A DNA stretch of 37,358 nt from the NCBI GenBank assembly GCA_902790495.1, contig CADASK010000013.1:1-37358 (forward strand). Reading direction: 5' to 3'. Of the stretch, positions 1-7,126 are shown one piece after another. Within the stretch, counting starts at the first letter, position 1, and each line of letters opens with the position of its first letter. The translations under genes were made by a program, and so were the position numbers. The notes under the pieces are model-generated. The model was not told the origin of the DNA. It saw only the letters and a program-made list of their open reading frames with translations, and did not search any database. The DNA is from an uncultured Eubacteriales bacterium. Lineage in GTDB: Bacteria > Bacillota > Clostridia > Christensenellales > Aristaeellaceae.

Positions 1-511
1 CGCCCAGGACGCGCGCCGCCTTGATCAGCGTCTCGTCGATGTTGATGACGCCCTGGTAGATCGTGATGCACATGGTCAGGAAGGTGGCCAGGGTGATGAC
101 GATGATCTGGGGCTTGCGTCCCACGCCCGCCGCGATGACCACCAGCGGCACGTAGGCCAGCGGGGGAATGTTGCGGATAAACTCGATCCACGGCTCGATG
201 ATGTTGCGTACCGGCTTGTACCAGGCCATCAAGATGGCCACGGGCAGGGCGATCACGAAGCCGAGGCCGAAGCCGGCGAACACGGAGATCATGCTGGAGG
301 AGATGTCCTTCCACAGCACGCCGCGCTGGATCATAATGGGCAGCTGCTTCATGGTCTCCACCACGTTCGGGAAGCACCGGGCCGTGGCGGGCAGCACGGA
401 CAGCACATACCACAGCAGCATCGCCGCGAGGAAGGAGAGCAGCAGCCACATCTTGTCCGGGATCCGCGGGCGGCCCGCCTTGTCCCCCTCGCCTTTTCTG
501 CCTTGCATCAT
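1..511 (-). CDS. SsuC/TauC-type ABC transporter permease, partial (C-terminus beyond window)
   Basis: This is the first 170 codons of an inner-membrane permease of the nitrate/sulfonate/taurine ABC family; the rest lies beyond base 1. It starts at an ATG-ATG pair (511-506) about 10 nt after AGGAGG. A short charged N-terminus is followed by a membrane segment (about residues 23-40), then a binding-protein-dependent transport domain with hydrophobic segments, and near the window edge the EAA-loop signature (ETLIKAARVLGA) that docks on the ATPase. Such permeases import sulfonates, nitrate, cyanate, thiamine precursors and similar small anions, so the substrate cannot be fixed from the permease alone. 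It follows the ROK gene by about 50 nt on the same strand, so it may belong to the same unit or begin a new one. Confidence 0.85.
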   Translation of the reverse strand, partial: MMQGRKGEGDKAGRPRIPDKMWLLLSFLAAMLLWYVLSVLPATARCFPNVVETMKQLPIMIQRGVLWKDISSSMISVFAGFGLGFVIALPVAILMAWYKPVRNIIEPWIEFIRNIPPLAYVPLVVIAAGVGRKPQIIVITLATFLTMCITIYQGVINIDETLIKAARVLG

Positions 512-563
512 GGGAATCGAACCTCCTCTTCTTTGAGTCGATGTCTTGCCGTTCCTGCATCCG

Positions 564-1829
564 TCATCCGCGCAGGAAATACTTCTCGATGCAGCTGGCC
601 GCCGCGCCGATGGCCCCCGCGTACTCGCCCATGTCCACCGTCACCACGCGCAGCGCGTCGTCGTCCGGCAGGAAGGCGTAGCGCATGAGCGCCTTCTCCA
701 CCGTCTCGGCGTTGACGCGGTTGGTGAAGACGGAGCCGCTGAGCAGCACCAGGTGCGGGTTGATGATGTCCACGATGTTGGCCAGTGCCACGCCCACGTA
801 GACCATGGCCTGCTCCATGATGCCGCAGGCCATGGCGTCGCCCGCCCGCTGGGCCTCCAGCACGTCGGTGAGCTTCAGCGCCCCCGTGTCGGGACACAGA
901 TCGCGCAGGGCGGTCTCCTCGCCGGCGCGCATGCGCTTGCGGCACTGGGCCAGGATCGCGTTGACGCCCGCCAGCGCCTCCAGGCTGCCCGGCAGGGCGA
1001 AGGAAGCGGCCTCCCGGTCGCCGGTGGCGGGCTCCTCGTCCGCCGCGCTGGGGTCGAGGATCATCTTGCCGATCTCGCCGGCGGCTGCGTCCTCGCCCTT
1101 GAACACGCGGTTGCCCAGCACGAAGGGACAGGCGATGCCGAAGGAGACGTAGCACAGGGCGAAGGTGGTCTCGCCCTCCAGCAGCTCCGGCCAGAACAGG
1201 CTGATGGCCGTGCTGCGCGCCTTGACGTTGTTCTCCAGCCGCACGGGCAGGCCCGTGAAGCGGCTGATGGCTTCGGCCAGGGGCTGGCCGCGCCAGGACT
1301 GGCGCTCGAGGATGTGGTTCCGCACCTGGCCCCGATGGGAGTTGACCACGCCCGGCATGGAGATGCCGATGCCCAGCAGCTTGTCCCACAGCGCGGCGTG
1401 CTCCTGGCGGATCAGGCTCAGGATGCCCTGCAGCTGGTGCAGCATCACGCTGTAGTCGTCGTTCATCACCTCATAGGTGCCGCTGGCCAGCACCCCGCCG
1501 CGGGGGTCGCACAGGCAGAAGCGCGTGCTGTCCCGCCCCAGCGAGAGGCCCAGCACGGTGAAGCAGTCCCGCTTCAGGTCCAGCAGGATGGGCCTGCGCC
1601 CCGTGGTGCCGCGCGGCGCGGGAGCCGGGGGCTCCTCCGCCCGCACCTCCTCCACAAAGCCCTGCTCGATGAGGCTCGCTGTGATGTTGGTGATGGTCGC
1701 GGGGGTCAGGCTGAGCTGGGCCGCGATCTCCGCCCGGGAGATCGGCGCCTGGCGGTACAGCATCAGCTTCACGGCCTCCAGGTTCTCCTGCTTCACCGTG
1801 CCGTTGTTCCGTCCCGATGTCGGTGCCAT
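564..1829 (-). CDS. ROK-family transcriptional regulator (NagC/XylR type)
   Basis: 421 aa, the usual length for ROK repressors. Residues 12-65 form a MarR-like winged helix-turn-helix (SRAEIAAQLSLTPATITNI), followed by a Pro-rich linker and a ROK sugar-kinase-like domain. The kinase active-site Asp in the usual EN-D motif is Asn here (LENNV, N201). The zinc site is gone: the His after GEIG is Lys (K255) and the CxCGxxGC segment is absent. The protein is therefore probably a pure sugar-sensing repressor, not a kinase, and it does not use the structural zinc of classical members. ATG start after a GGGGGAG ribosome site. Placed at the end of the sugar cluster, it is the best candidate for the regulator of the divergent promoters near 10.9 kb, which is inference. 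Confidence 0.88.
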   Translation of the reverse strand: MAPTSGRNNGTVKQENLEAVKLMLYRQAPISRAEIAAQLSLTPATITNITASLIEQGFVEEVRAEEPPAPAPRGTTGRRPILLDLKRDCFTVLGLSLGRDSTRFCLCDPRGGVLASGTYEVMNDDYSVMLHQLQGILSLIRQEHAALWDKLLGIGISMPGVVNSHRGQVRNHILERQSWRGQPLAEAISRFTGLPVRLENNVKARSTAISLFWPELLEGETTFALCYVSFGIACPFVLGNRVFKGEDAAAGEIGKMILDPSAADEEPATGDREAASFALPGSLEALAGVNAILAQCRKRMRAGEETALRDLCPDTGALKLTDVLEAQRAGDAMACGIMEQAMVYVGVALANIVDIINPHLVLLSGSVFTNRVNAETVEKALMRYAFLPDDDALRVVTVDMGEYAGAIGAAASCIEKYFLRG

Positions 1830-1916
1830 CCGTCACTCCCCCTGTCTCCATCGTGCGTCCTGCGAGCAATCCTGTCCATGATGTCTTGGGTTTATCCGGC
1901 TCCGGCCCGGCTGCTC

Positions 1917-2135
1917 CTACAGCCTGACCGGGCTTTGGGTGCAGGCCGACAGATAGATGGCCTGCACAATCTCCAGCGTCCTCTTCGCGTCCTCCGGCGT
2001 CCACGGCAGAGGTTCTCCCGCCCGCAGCGCCCGGTAGGCCGCCGCCAGCTGCCGCTCATGGCAGACGCCCCAGTAGCTCTCGCCGCCCCCAGGGCCCGCG
2101 CCGCAGCTGATCACGGCGATTCGCAGTTTCTTCAT
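1917..2135 (-). pseudogene. Collapsed Gfo/Idh/MocA oxidoreductase remnant (N- and C-termini joined)
   Basis: 72 codons in one open frame. The first dozen residues (MKKLRIAVISCG) are the first strand and glycine turn of a Gfo/Idh/MocA Rossmann fold. From about residue 17 (GESYWGVCHERQ) the sequence reads like the last ~55 residues of the same family, ending in the typical AIYLSACTQSPVRL tail. About 270-300 central residues, including the EKP motif and the catalytic His, are missing. The simplest reading is an in-frame internal deletion of a former oxidoreductase gene. It could still be translated (start codon, GAGGGTGA upstream, 15 nt from the preceding gene) but cannot be an enzyme. Misassembly of a metagenomic contig is the alternative. 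Confidence 0.72.
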
Positions 2136-2150
2136 CGTTTGACTTCACCC

Positions 2151-3014
2151 TCACAGCATGTCCCGGACGCCCTTCAGGTAGCTGATGGCCTTCAGGTAGC
2201 TGTTCTCGTCGAAGTTGCCCAGCTCGTATTCCACGATGGCCCAGCCGTCCTCGCCCAGCTCCGTGTGCAGCTTGCGCATCAGGCGCGGGTAGTTCATCTC
2301 GCCGGTGCCCAGGTCGATGAAGCCGGCGTGCACCTCGGAGAACTTCTTCTCCAGCGGCTGGTCGCAGGCCGCGTAGTCGCGCAGGTGGACGTAGCGGAAG
2401 CGGCCGGGATAGCGGTCCATCAGCCCCACCGGGTCGAAGCCCGACACAGCCGCCCAGCCGGTGTCCAGGGCGAAGCACAGATCCGGGGCCTCCTCGGCCA
2501 GGGTCAGCCAGATCAGGCCATCGTCGGCAAACTCCCAGCTGTGGTTGTGGTAGTGCACCTGCACACCCATCTCGTCCCGGATCTCCTTCACGATGCGGTT
2601 CAGGTTCCGGGCCAGGGTGCGCACCTGCGCCGGGTCATGCAGCTCCGGCAGGCTGCTGCCCTCGCGCACTGTGCGGGAGGCCAGGGCTTCCCTCGGCTCC
2701 CCCGTGCCGCCTGTGGCGATCACGTTCTTCTCGGGCATATCCGCCATGAAGGCCGCCGTCTTCCGCAGGGCCGCCCGGGCCTTCTCCGGGTCGTGCACCA
2801 GGTCGCTCAGGGTCAGGTTGTTGCAGTGCAGGCCGGCCAGCGCCATCCCGTGGCGATCCAGCACCTGGGTGAGCTTCGCGCGCTCGTCCAGGGAGAAGAA
2901 GCGCTCGCCCAGCTCGCAGCCCTCGGCGCCGGCGAAGGCGAGCTTGCCGATGACGCCGTCGGTGTCGGAGGCGATGGCAGGGCCGAAGAGCACGCAGTGT
3001 CCGCCAAGTTTCAT
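2151..3014 (-). CDS. Sugar phosphate isomerase/epimerase family TIM-barrel enzyme (AP-endonuclease-2 fold)
   Basis: 287 aa, cytoplasmic, single xylose-isomerase-like barrel. Metal-site motifs are visible in order: HYHNHSWEF (154-162), ALDTGW (182-187), YVHLRDY (208-214) and a C-terminal VEYE (261-264), giving the His/Asp/His/Glu set that holds a divalent metal in this superfamily. Family members isomerise, epimerise or dehydrate sugars and inositols, or perform beta-elimination on 3-keto-glycosides. The neighbouring Gfo/Idh/MocA oxidoreductase and second barrel enzyme favour an oxidise-then-eliminate/isomerise role, but the substrate is not readable. ATG start with AAGAGG about 11 nt upstream. 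A dispersed repeat copy lies in the 141-nt gap upstream. Confidence 0.85.
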   Translation of the reverse strand: MKLGGHCVLFGPAIASDTDGVIGKLAFAGAEGCELGERFFSLDERAKLTQVLDRHGMALAGLHCNNLTLSDLVHDPEKARAALRKTAAFMADMPEKNVIATGGTGEPREALASRTVREGSSLPELHDPAQVRTLARNLNRIVKEIRDEMGVQVHYHNHSWEFADDGLIWLTLAEEAPDLCFALDTGWAAVSGFDPVGLMDRYPGRFRYVHLRDYAACDQPLEKKFSEVHAGFIDLGTGEMNYPRLMRKLHTELGEDGWAIVEYELGNFDENSYLKAISYLKGVRDML

Positions 3015-3051
3015 GGTGATGCAGCCTCTTTTCTCAATTGCTTCGCTTTGC

Positions 3052-3122
3052 GGCAGCAGGGGGTTCCGCGCCTGCGGGCGCGGGCAAGGGGCTTTGCGAT
3101 CGCCCCTTGCATGCCTTCGCCC
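3052..3122 (+). repeat. Dispersed two-hairpin repeat, copy A
   Basis: Begins GGCAGCAGG, then hairpin 1 (CCGCGCC-TGCG-GGCGCGG) and hairpin 2 (CAAGGGGC, loop TTTGCGATC, GCCCCTTG), and ends near CCTTCGCCC. Lies upstream of the barrel enzyme gene at 3014. The arms of hairpin 2 differ from other copies on both sides, so pairing is preserved. Confidence 0.85.
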
Positions 3123-3155
3123 GCCCGTCTTGATTTGGCAACTTGAAGAACAGAA

Positions 3156-4259
3156 TTACTCTGGGTCAGCTTCCAGGATCTCACCGAGATCGGCGCTGTC
3201 CTGCGCGGTCTGGATGAGGGACTGGATGTAGCGGCCGCGCTCCAGGGTCAGCAGGGTGTCCCTGCCGTGCTGGATGGCGTCCAGGAACTGGCGGATCTCA
3301 TAGTAGAAGTTGATGGCGAAGGGCGTGCGAGGCGCGTTCTCGTCGCCGCCGTAGCAGCTCTCCGGCACCGGCACCGCCTGGGGCTTCTCCGTGTAGGGGC
3401 CGTTCTTGTCCTTGAGCTGCAGCGTCAGCTCGAAGGGCCTGTCCCCGTGGAAGATCATCTTGCCGCCCTCGCCCACGATCTCCAGCATGAAGGTCGCGCC
3501 GATGCGGCTGGCGGTGAAGTTGTACAGCGTGCCGCCCTCCGTCCGGCAGATCCAGCAGGCCACGTCGTCGTTGGTAACCGGGCCCAGCCTGCCGGGCTTT
3601 CCGATGATCTCCCGCTCCTCCATGCAGGTGGACTGCATGCAGGTGATCTCAGCGATGGGGCCGCAGCTGTCCCGCAGCAGGTAGTCACAGATGTCCATCA
3701 TGTGGCTGCCGAAATCCGCCAGCGCGCCGGGGCCGGAGAGATCCGCCTGGGTGCGCCACTCCAGCTGCACGGCGGGGTTGGCGAAGCGGTCGCCGCCCTG
3801 TTCCTCCCGCACGAAGAAGATTTTGCCCATCTTCCCCTCGTCGATCAGCTGCTTCATGTACACGAAGCCGGGGATATCGCGGTAGCACAGGCCGATCATG
3901 GACACCTTATCGCTGAGCTTGGCGTAGCGGATGGCCTGGTCGCACTCCTCTAAGGTCGGGGCGAAGGGCTTCTCGCACAGCACATGCTTGCCGGCCTTGA
4001 GGGCGGCCACGGTCAGCTCGGTGTGGGTGCAGTTGGGCGTGCAGACGCTGACCGCGTCGCACAGGGAGAACAGCTCCTCCAGGCTGGCGCAGGCCCTGGC
4101 ATCCTTCAGGCCCAGCTTGTCGATGTAGCCCGCGGCCCGGCCTTCGATCAGGTCGTAGCAGGCGGTGATCTGCGCGTCGCTGCACCGCTGATAGGCGGCG
4201 ATGTGATTGCGGGCGATGCCGATGAGGCTGCCGCAGCCGATGATGCCGATGCGTACCAT
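3156..4259 (-). CDS. Gfo/Idh/MocA family NAD(P)-dependent oxidoreductase
   Basis: 367 aa from the ATG at 4259, which has a perfect AAGGAGG 5 nt upstream; a longer GTG reading into the repeat upstream is rejected. N-terminal Rossmann fold (RIGIIGCGSLIG, residues 3-14), CEKPF motif at 95-99, and a C-terminal catalytic segment GSHMMDICDYL with His186 and Asp189. These enzymes oxidise a sugar or cyclitol hydroxyl, often at C3 of a glycoside, using bound or free NAD(P). It is flanked on both sides by xylose-isomerase-like barrels, the arrangement used in oxidative glycoside cleavage systems and in inositol-type pathways. Which of these applies is inference. Confidence 0.9.
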   Translation of the reverse strand: MVRIGIIGCGSLIGIARNHIAAYQRCSDAQITACYDLIEGRAAGYIDKLGLKDARACASLEELFSLCDAVSVCTPNCTHTELTVAALKAGKHVLCEKPFAPTLEECDQAIRYAKLSDKVSMIGLCYRDIPGFVYMKQLIDEGKMGKIFFVREEQGGDRFANPAVQLEWRTQADLSGPGALADFGSHMMDICDYLLRDSCGPIAEITCMQSTCMEEREIIGKPGRLGPVTNDDVACWICRTEGGTLYNFTASRIGATFMLEIVGEGGKMIFHGDRPFELTLQLKDKNGPYTEKPQAVPVPESCYGGDENAPRTPFAINFYYEIRQFLDAIQHGRDTLLTLERGRYIQSLIQTAQDSADLGEILEADPE

Positions 4260-4270
4260 AAATCCTCCTT

Positions 4271-4327
4271 GTTCCGCGCCTCCGGCGCGGGCAGGGGGCT
4301 TTGCGGTCGCCCCCTGCACCCCTTCGC
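4271..4327 (+). repeat. Dispersed two-hairpin repeat, copy B
   Basis: Hairpin 1 is CCGCGCC-TCC-GGCGCGG (loop one base shorter than in other copies), hairpin 2 is CAGGGGGC, loop TTTGCGGTC, GCCCCCTG, with tail CACCCCTTCGC. It ends about 40 nt before copy C and lacks the leading GGCAGCA. Confidence 0.85.
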
Positions 4328-4368
4328 TCGTCCTCTCTTTGGGGAGCAGTTGTTTACGTCTGCACAGA

Positions 4369-4427
4369 GATTCCGCGCCTGCGGGCGCGGGCAGGGGGCT
4401 TTGCGGTCGCCCCCTGCACCCCTTCGC
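4369..4427 (+). repeat. Dispersed two-hairpin repeat, copy C
   Basis: Same hairpin 2 as copy B and canonical hairpin 1 (CCGCGCC-TGCG-GGCGCGG). Two copies in direct orientation within 160 nt, both in the leader of the oxidoreductase gene. Confidence 0.85.
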
Positions 4428-4465
4428 GCCGCATCCTTTCGTGCTGAAGGCGGTGTTGCTTTTAA

Positions 4466-4513
4466 CTTGGCTCTCCCTCTGGGAGAGCTGTCACCGCAGG
4501 TGACTGAGAGGGC
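4466..4513. repeat. Second, unrelated intergenic hairpin repeat
   Basis: Two adjacent stem-loops: GCTCTCCC-TCT-GGGAGAGC (4470-4488) and GTCACC-GCA-GGTGAC (4490-4504), then TGAGAGGGCC. I recall very similar GGGAGAGC...TCACCGCAGGTGA elements as abundant intergenic repeats in gut Clostridia; that is memory, not a search. Only one copy is in this window. Confidence 0.55.
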
Positions 4514-4535
4514 CGTGCCTGCAAAACCTAGCCTT

Positions 4536-5447
4536 TCAGATTCTGCTTTCCAGATACCGCTTGCCTTCCAGCAGGCCTTCCTGCACCTTTTCGACGCTGC
4601 CTTCGTAGAGGGCGTCCTCGTGCTCCAGGCTGATGGTGCCGGTGTAGCCGATTTGCTTCAGCGCGGCCAGCAGCCTGGCCCAGTCCAGCTCGCCGCGGCC
4701 GGGAATCGCATAGGCCCACCAGGAGAAGTCCGTCAGGATGCCCGTGCGGGCCAGGCGCTCCCGGTCGATGCGCGTGTCCTTGGCGTGGACATGGAAGATG
4801 CGCCGGGCGAAGGTCTCAATCGGCGCGTAGGGATCGATCATCTCCCACACCAGGTGGCTGGGGTCGTAGGCCAGGCCCAGGCGCTCGCTGGGCAGCCGCT
4901 CGAAGATGCGCTCCCACATCACCGGGGAGATGGCGATGTTGCCCATGAGCGGGCAGTTCTCAAAGCAGAGCTTCACGCCGTGCTTCTCCGCCAGGTCGGT
5001 CAGCGGGCCGAACAGGTCCACGACCCGGTCAAGGCTGCGCACAGGGATCCGGCGGATCATGTTGGCCCGATCTTTCACCGCGGGATCCCGGTCGTAGATA
5101 CCCTCCTCGATGCGCTTGTCGATGCCGGTGGAGGTGACCACCTTCTCGATGCCCAGCTCCCCGGCGAAGACGATGCGCTTCTTCAGCTCGGCCAGGTGGT
5201 TGGCGGCCTCCTCCTCGTCGGTGCTCAGGTAGTTGCGGCAGTAGATCAGGGCCGTGATGCCGATCTTCCTCTCGCCGAGCACCTGCTCGAAGGCCGCGCG
5301 GTCCAGCGGGAGCATCGGCCCGCACTCCAGGTCCTGGAAGCCGTGGGCGGTGGCCCAGTCCGCCACGCCGGGCAGCGTGGTGAAGCGCGCATCCCCGCAG
5401 CGGCGGGATTGTTCGACCAGGGCGTTGGTCAGGAAGCCTATGCGCAT
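4536..5447 (-). CDS. Sugar phosphate isomerase/epimerase family TIM-barrel enzyme
   Basis: 303 aa from the ATG at 5447 (AAAGGAG about 11 nt upstream). A longer frame reaching 5621 runs through a dispersed repeat and the hairpin after the preceding gene, so it is not used. Metal and substrate motifs in order: CFENCP (161-166), AYDPSHLVW (193-201), HVHAKDTRID (219-228), IPGRGELDW (248-256), SLEHED (273-278). This pattern (Glu163, Asp195, His198, His221, Glu275) is typical of the tagatose/psicose-epimerase and inosose-type group with a bound divalent metal. Only distantly similar to the barrel enzyme at 2151-3014. Probably acts on the product of the neighbouring oxidoreductase (inference). Confidence 0.87.
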   Translation of the reverse strand: MRIGFLTNALVEQSRRCGDARFTTLPGVADWATAHGFQDLECGPMLPLDRAAFEQVLGERKIGITALIYCRNYLSTDEEEAANHLAELKKRIVFAGELGIEKVVTSTGIDKRIEEGIYDRDPAVKDRANMIRRIPVRSLDRVVDLFGPLTDLAEKHGVKLCFENCPLMGNIAISPVMWERIFERLPSERLGLAYDPSHLVWEMIDPYAPIETFARRIFHVHAKDTRIDRERLARTGILTDFSWWAYAIPGRGELDWARLLAALKQIGYTGTISLEHEDALYEGSVEKVQEGLLEGKRYLESRI

Positions 5448-5480
5448 GGCGTGTTGCGCTCCTTTCGTCGGCGGGAACTG

Positions 5481-5542
5481 AGGTTTCGCCACCTGCGGGC
5501 GGCGACCCGGGGGCTTTGCGGTCGCCCCCGGGGCCCCTTCGC
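5481..5542 (+). repeat. Dispersed two-hairpin repeat, copy D (most diverged)
   Basis: Hairpin 1 has changed to CGCCACC-TGCG-GGCGGCG, so both arms differ from other copies yet still pair apart from one A-C mismatch. Hairpin 2 is CCGGGGGC, loop TTTGCGGTC, GCCCCCGG, again changed on both sides. Strong evidence that the fold is maintained. Confidence 0.8.
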
Positions 5543-5584
5543 GCGCATTTCTTTGACTGCGATGAAACTGATTTGAATGAAAGA

Positions 5585-5625
5585 CGCCGTGGAAGCACCG
5601 GATTCCCCGGCTCGCTTCCACGGCG
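5585..5625 (-). terminator. Hairpin terminator after the sugar-binding protein gene
   Basis: Perfect 12-bp inverted repeat (CGCCGTGGAAGC / GCTTCCACGGCG) about 25 nt past the solute-binding protein stop; on the minus strand it is followed by TCTTTCATTC. The U-run is weak, so partial read-through into the downstream enzymes is likely, giving more transporter than enzyme mRNA. Confidence 0.65.
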
Positions 5626-5649
5626 AATCCTATTGGTTTTGCTTATGGC

Positions 5650-7065
5650 TTATTGGAGGGCAGCGTAGTCCTCGGAGGTGTAGGGCTGACCGGCGACCCA
5701 GTTCGGGAACTCCAGGCCGGCGAAATCCACACCGATGGTCTCGCAGGCGGTCTTCCAGTTGGCGGTCTCCGCGTCGGACAGGGCCTTCAGGTAGTCCATG
5801 GGCTCGTCGATGGCCTGGCTCAGGATACCCTGGGCGATGCTGGCCAGAGACGGGGTCGCGCCGACCACGGTGGAGTAGAAGTCATAGAACTTCGCGTCGC
5901 GGCTGGTGGCAATCGGCACGTCGATGCACTTGGAGGCGGCCTCATAGTATTCCTTCATGACGGGATCCACCATGTTGGCCTCGTTGACGCCCTTGATGAC
6001 GGAGACGTAGGAGCCAGACTTCACGACGTCTGCCTGGTAGTGGTAATCGGTGGTGCTGTAGAGGGCCTCGAGGTAGCGGGCAGCGGCCTCGGGGTACTTG
6101 GTCTTGGCGTAGATGCCCATCCAGGGGCCGCCCTCGACGTTGGCCACGTAGCCGTTGTCAGCGCCCTTGGGCGGGGTCATGACGCCGTAGTTCAGCTCGG
6201 GATGATCGTTGGCCCAGGTGCCGATGCACCACAGGCCCTGGCACAGGAACGCGGCCTTGCCCTGGGCGAAGAGCTCGCGGGCTTCGGGCGCGGAGATGGA
6301 GGCGGTGTCGGGATAGAGACTGCCATCCTCCACGATGCCCTGCAGCAGCTCGACGGCCTTGGCCATCTCGGGGGTGTCATAGGGCGCGCGGCCGTCCACG
6401 GTCAGGGCGCGGCCGTTGATGGCGATCTTGCCGCCGGCGGACTGCACCAGCGCGCGGAGCAGGATCTCGCAGCGGTTGGCCTGATTACCGCCCTCGATGA
6501 GGCCCCAGTAACGGCCGGCGCCGGTCTCGGTGATGGTCTTGCAGGCGGCGCGGAACTCGTCAAAGGTGGTGGGCACTTCCAGACCGCACTCGGCCAGGAT
6601 GTCCTTGTTGTAGAAGATCATGGAGTTGCTCAGGGAGCCGGACTCCGGCAGGGTGTAGAGCACGCCGTTCTTGCGCTGCACGCCCTCGGCCAGCACGCCA
6701 TCCTGGAAGGTGTCCACGAAGCCCTCGGACAGATACTGCTCCATGGGCAGGAACCAGCCCTCGTTCACGGCGGTGGTCAGGTTCAGGGTGGTGGGAACCG
6801 GGAACAGGTCGGGGCCTTCGCCATTCTGGATGGCGCCGACCACGGTGCTGTTGAACTGGTCGATGGTCAGTTGGGTGTATTCGATTTTGATGTCGGGGTT
6901 CTTCTCCATGAATTCCTCATGGAACTTCTGGCGGTACACCAGGGTGGAGTCCGACCAGTCGTACACGCGCAGGGTGATGGGCTCGTCGGCCAGAGCGGTC
7001 AGAGCGCCTGAGACGCTCATCAGCAGCGCGCAGGCCAGCAGCAGGGAGAGAAGACGTTTTTTCAT
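5650..7065 (-). CDS. CUT1 ABC transporter extracellular sugar-binding protein
   Basis: 471 aa, family-typical length. Signal peptide MKKRLLSLLLACALLMSVSGALTALA, with likely cleavage before DEP. The LLAC near residue 12 is too close to the N-terminus for a normal lipobox, so the protein may not be a lipoprotein, unusual for a Gram-positive binding protein. The mature part shows the family-1 solute-binding architecture: EFMEKNPDIKIEYTQLT, TFDEFRAACKTI, and GKAAFLCQGLW. It delivers an oligosaccharide to the two permeases just upstream in the operon. AAGGAGG lies 8 nt before the ATG. No ATPase gene is nearby, as is common where a shared MsmK/MsmX-type ATPase serves several importers. Confidence 0.92.
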   Translation of the reverse strand: MKKRLLSLLLACALLMSVSGALTALADEPITLRVYDWSDSTLVYRQKFHEEFMEKNPDIKIEYTQLTIDQFNSTVVGAIQNGEGPDLFPVPTTLNLTTAVNEGWFLPMEQYLSEGFVDTFQDGVLAEGVQRKNGVLYTLPESGSLSNSMIFYNKDILAECGLEVPTTFDEFRAACKTITETGAGRYWGLIEGGNQANRCEILLRALVQSAGGKIAINGRALTVDGRAPYDTPEMAKAVELLQGIVEDGSLYPDTASISAPEARELFAQGKAAFLCQGLWCIGTWANDHPELNYGVMTPPKGADNGYVANVEGGPWMGIYAKTKYPEAAARYLEALYSTTDYHYQADVVKSGSYVSVIKGVNEANMVDPVMKEYYEAASKCIDVPIATSRDAKFYDFYSTVVGATPSLASIAQGILSQAIDEPMDYLKALSDAETANWKTACETIGVDFAGLEFPNWVAGQPYTSEDYAALQ

Positions 7066-7077
7066 GGGGATACCTCC

Positions 7078-7095
7078 TTAAAATGATGTAAATAA
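7078..7095. promoter_or_regulatory. AT-rich site resembling the 10.9-kb operators
   Basis: Minus-strand reading TTATTTACATCATTTTAA matches much of the 10890-10908 operator (TTATTTAACGATTTAATAA). It sits immediately before and partly over the ribosome binding site of the sugar-binding protein gene. Possible internal operator; weak evidence. Confidence 0.3.
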
Positions 7096-7126
7096 TGCAC
7101 ATCGCGTGCAGGATATACGGTGTTGA

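Noticed and set aside
4260-4319. Extended N-terminus of the oxidoreductase from a GTG at 4319
   Set aside because: The extension is translated from dispersed repeat B and lies upstream of a perfect ribosome binding site for the ATG at 4259.
5448-5621. Extended N-terminus (58 residues) of the barrel enzyme at 4536-5447
   Set aside because: It would run through the terminator hairpin and repeat copy D; the protein family begins at MRIGFLTN.
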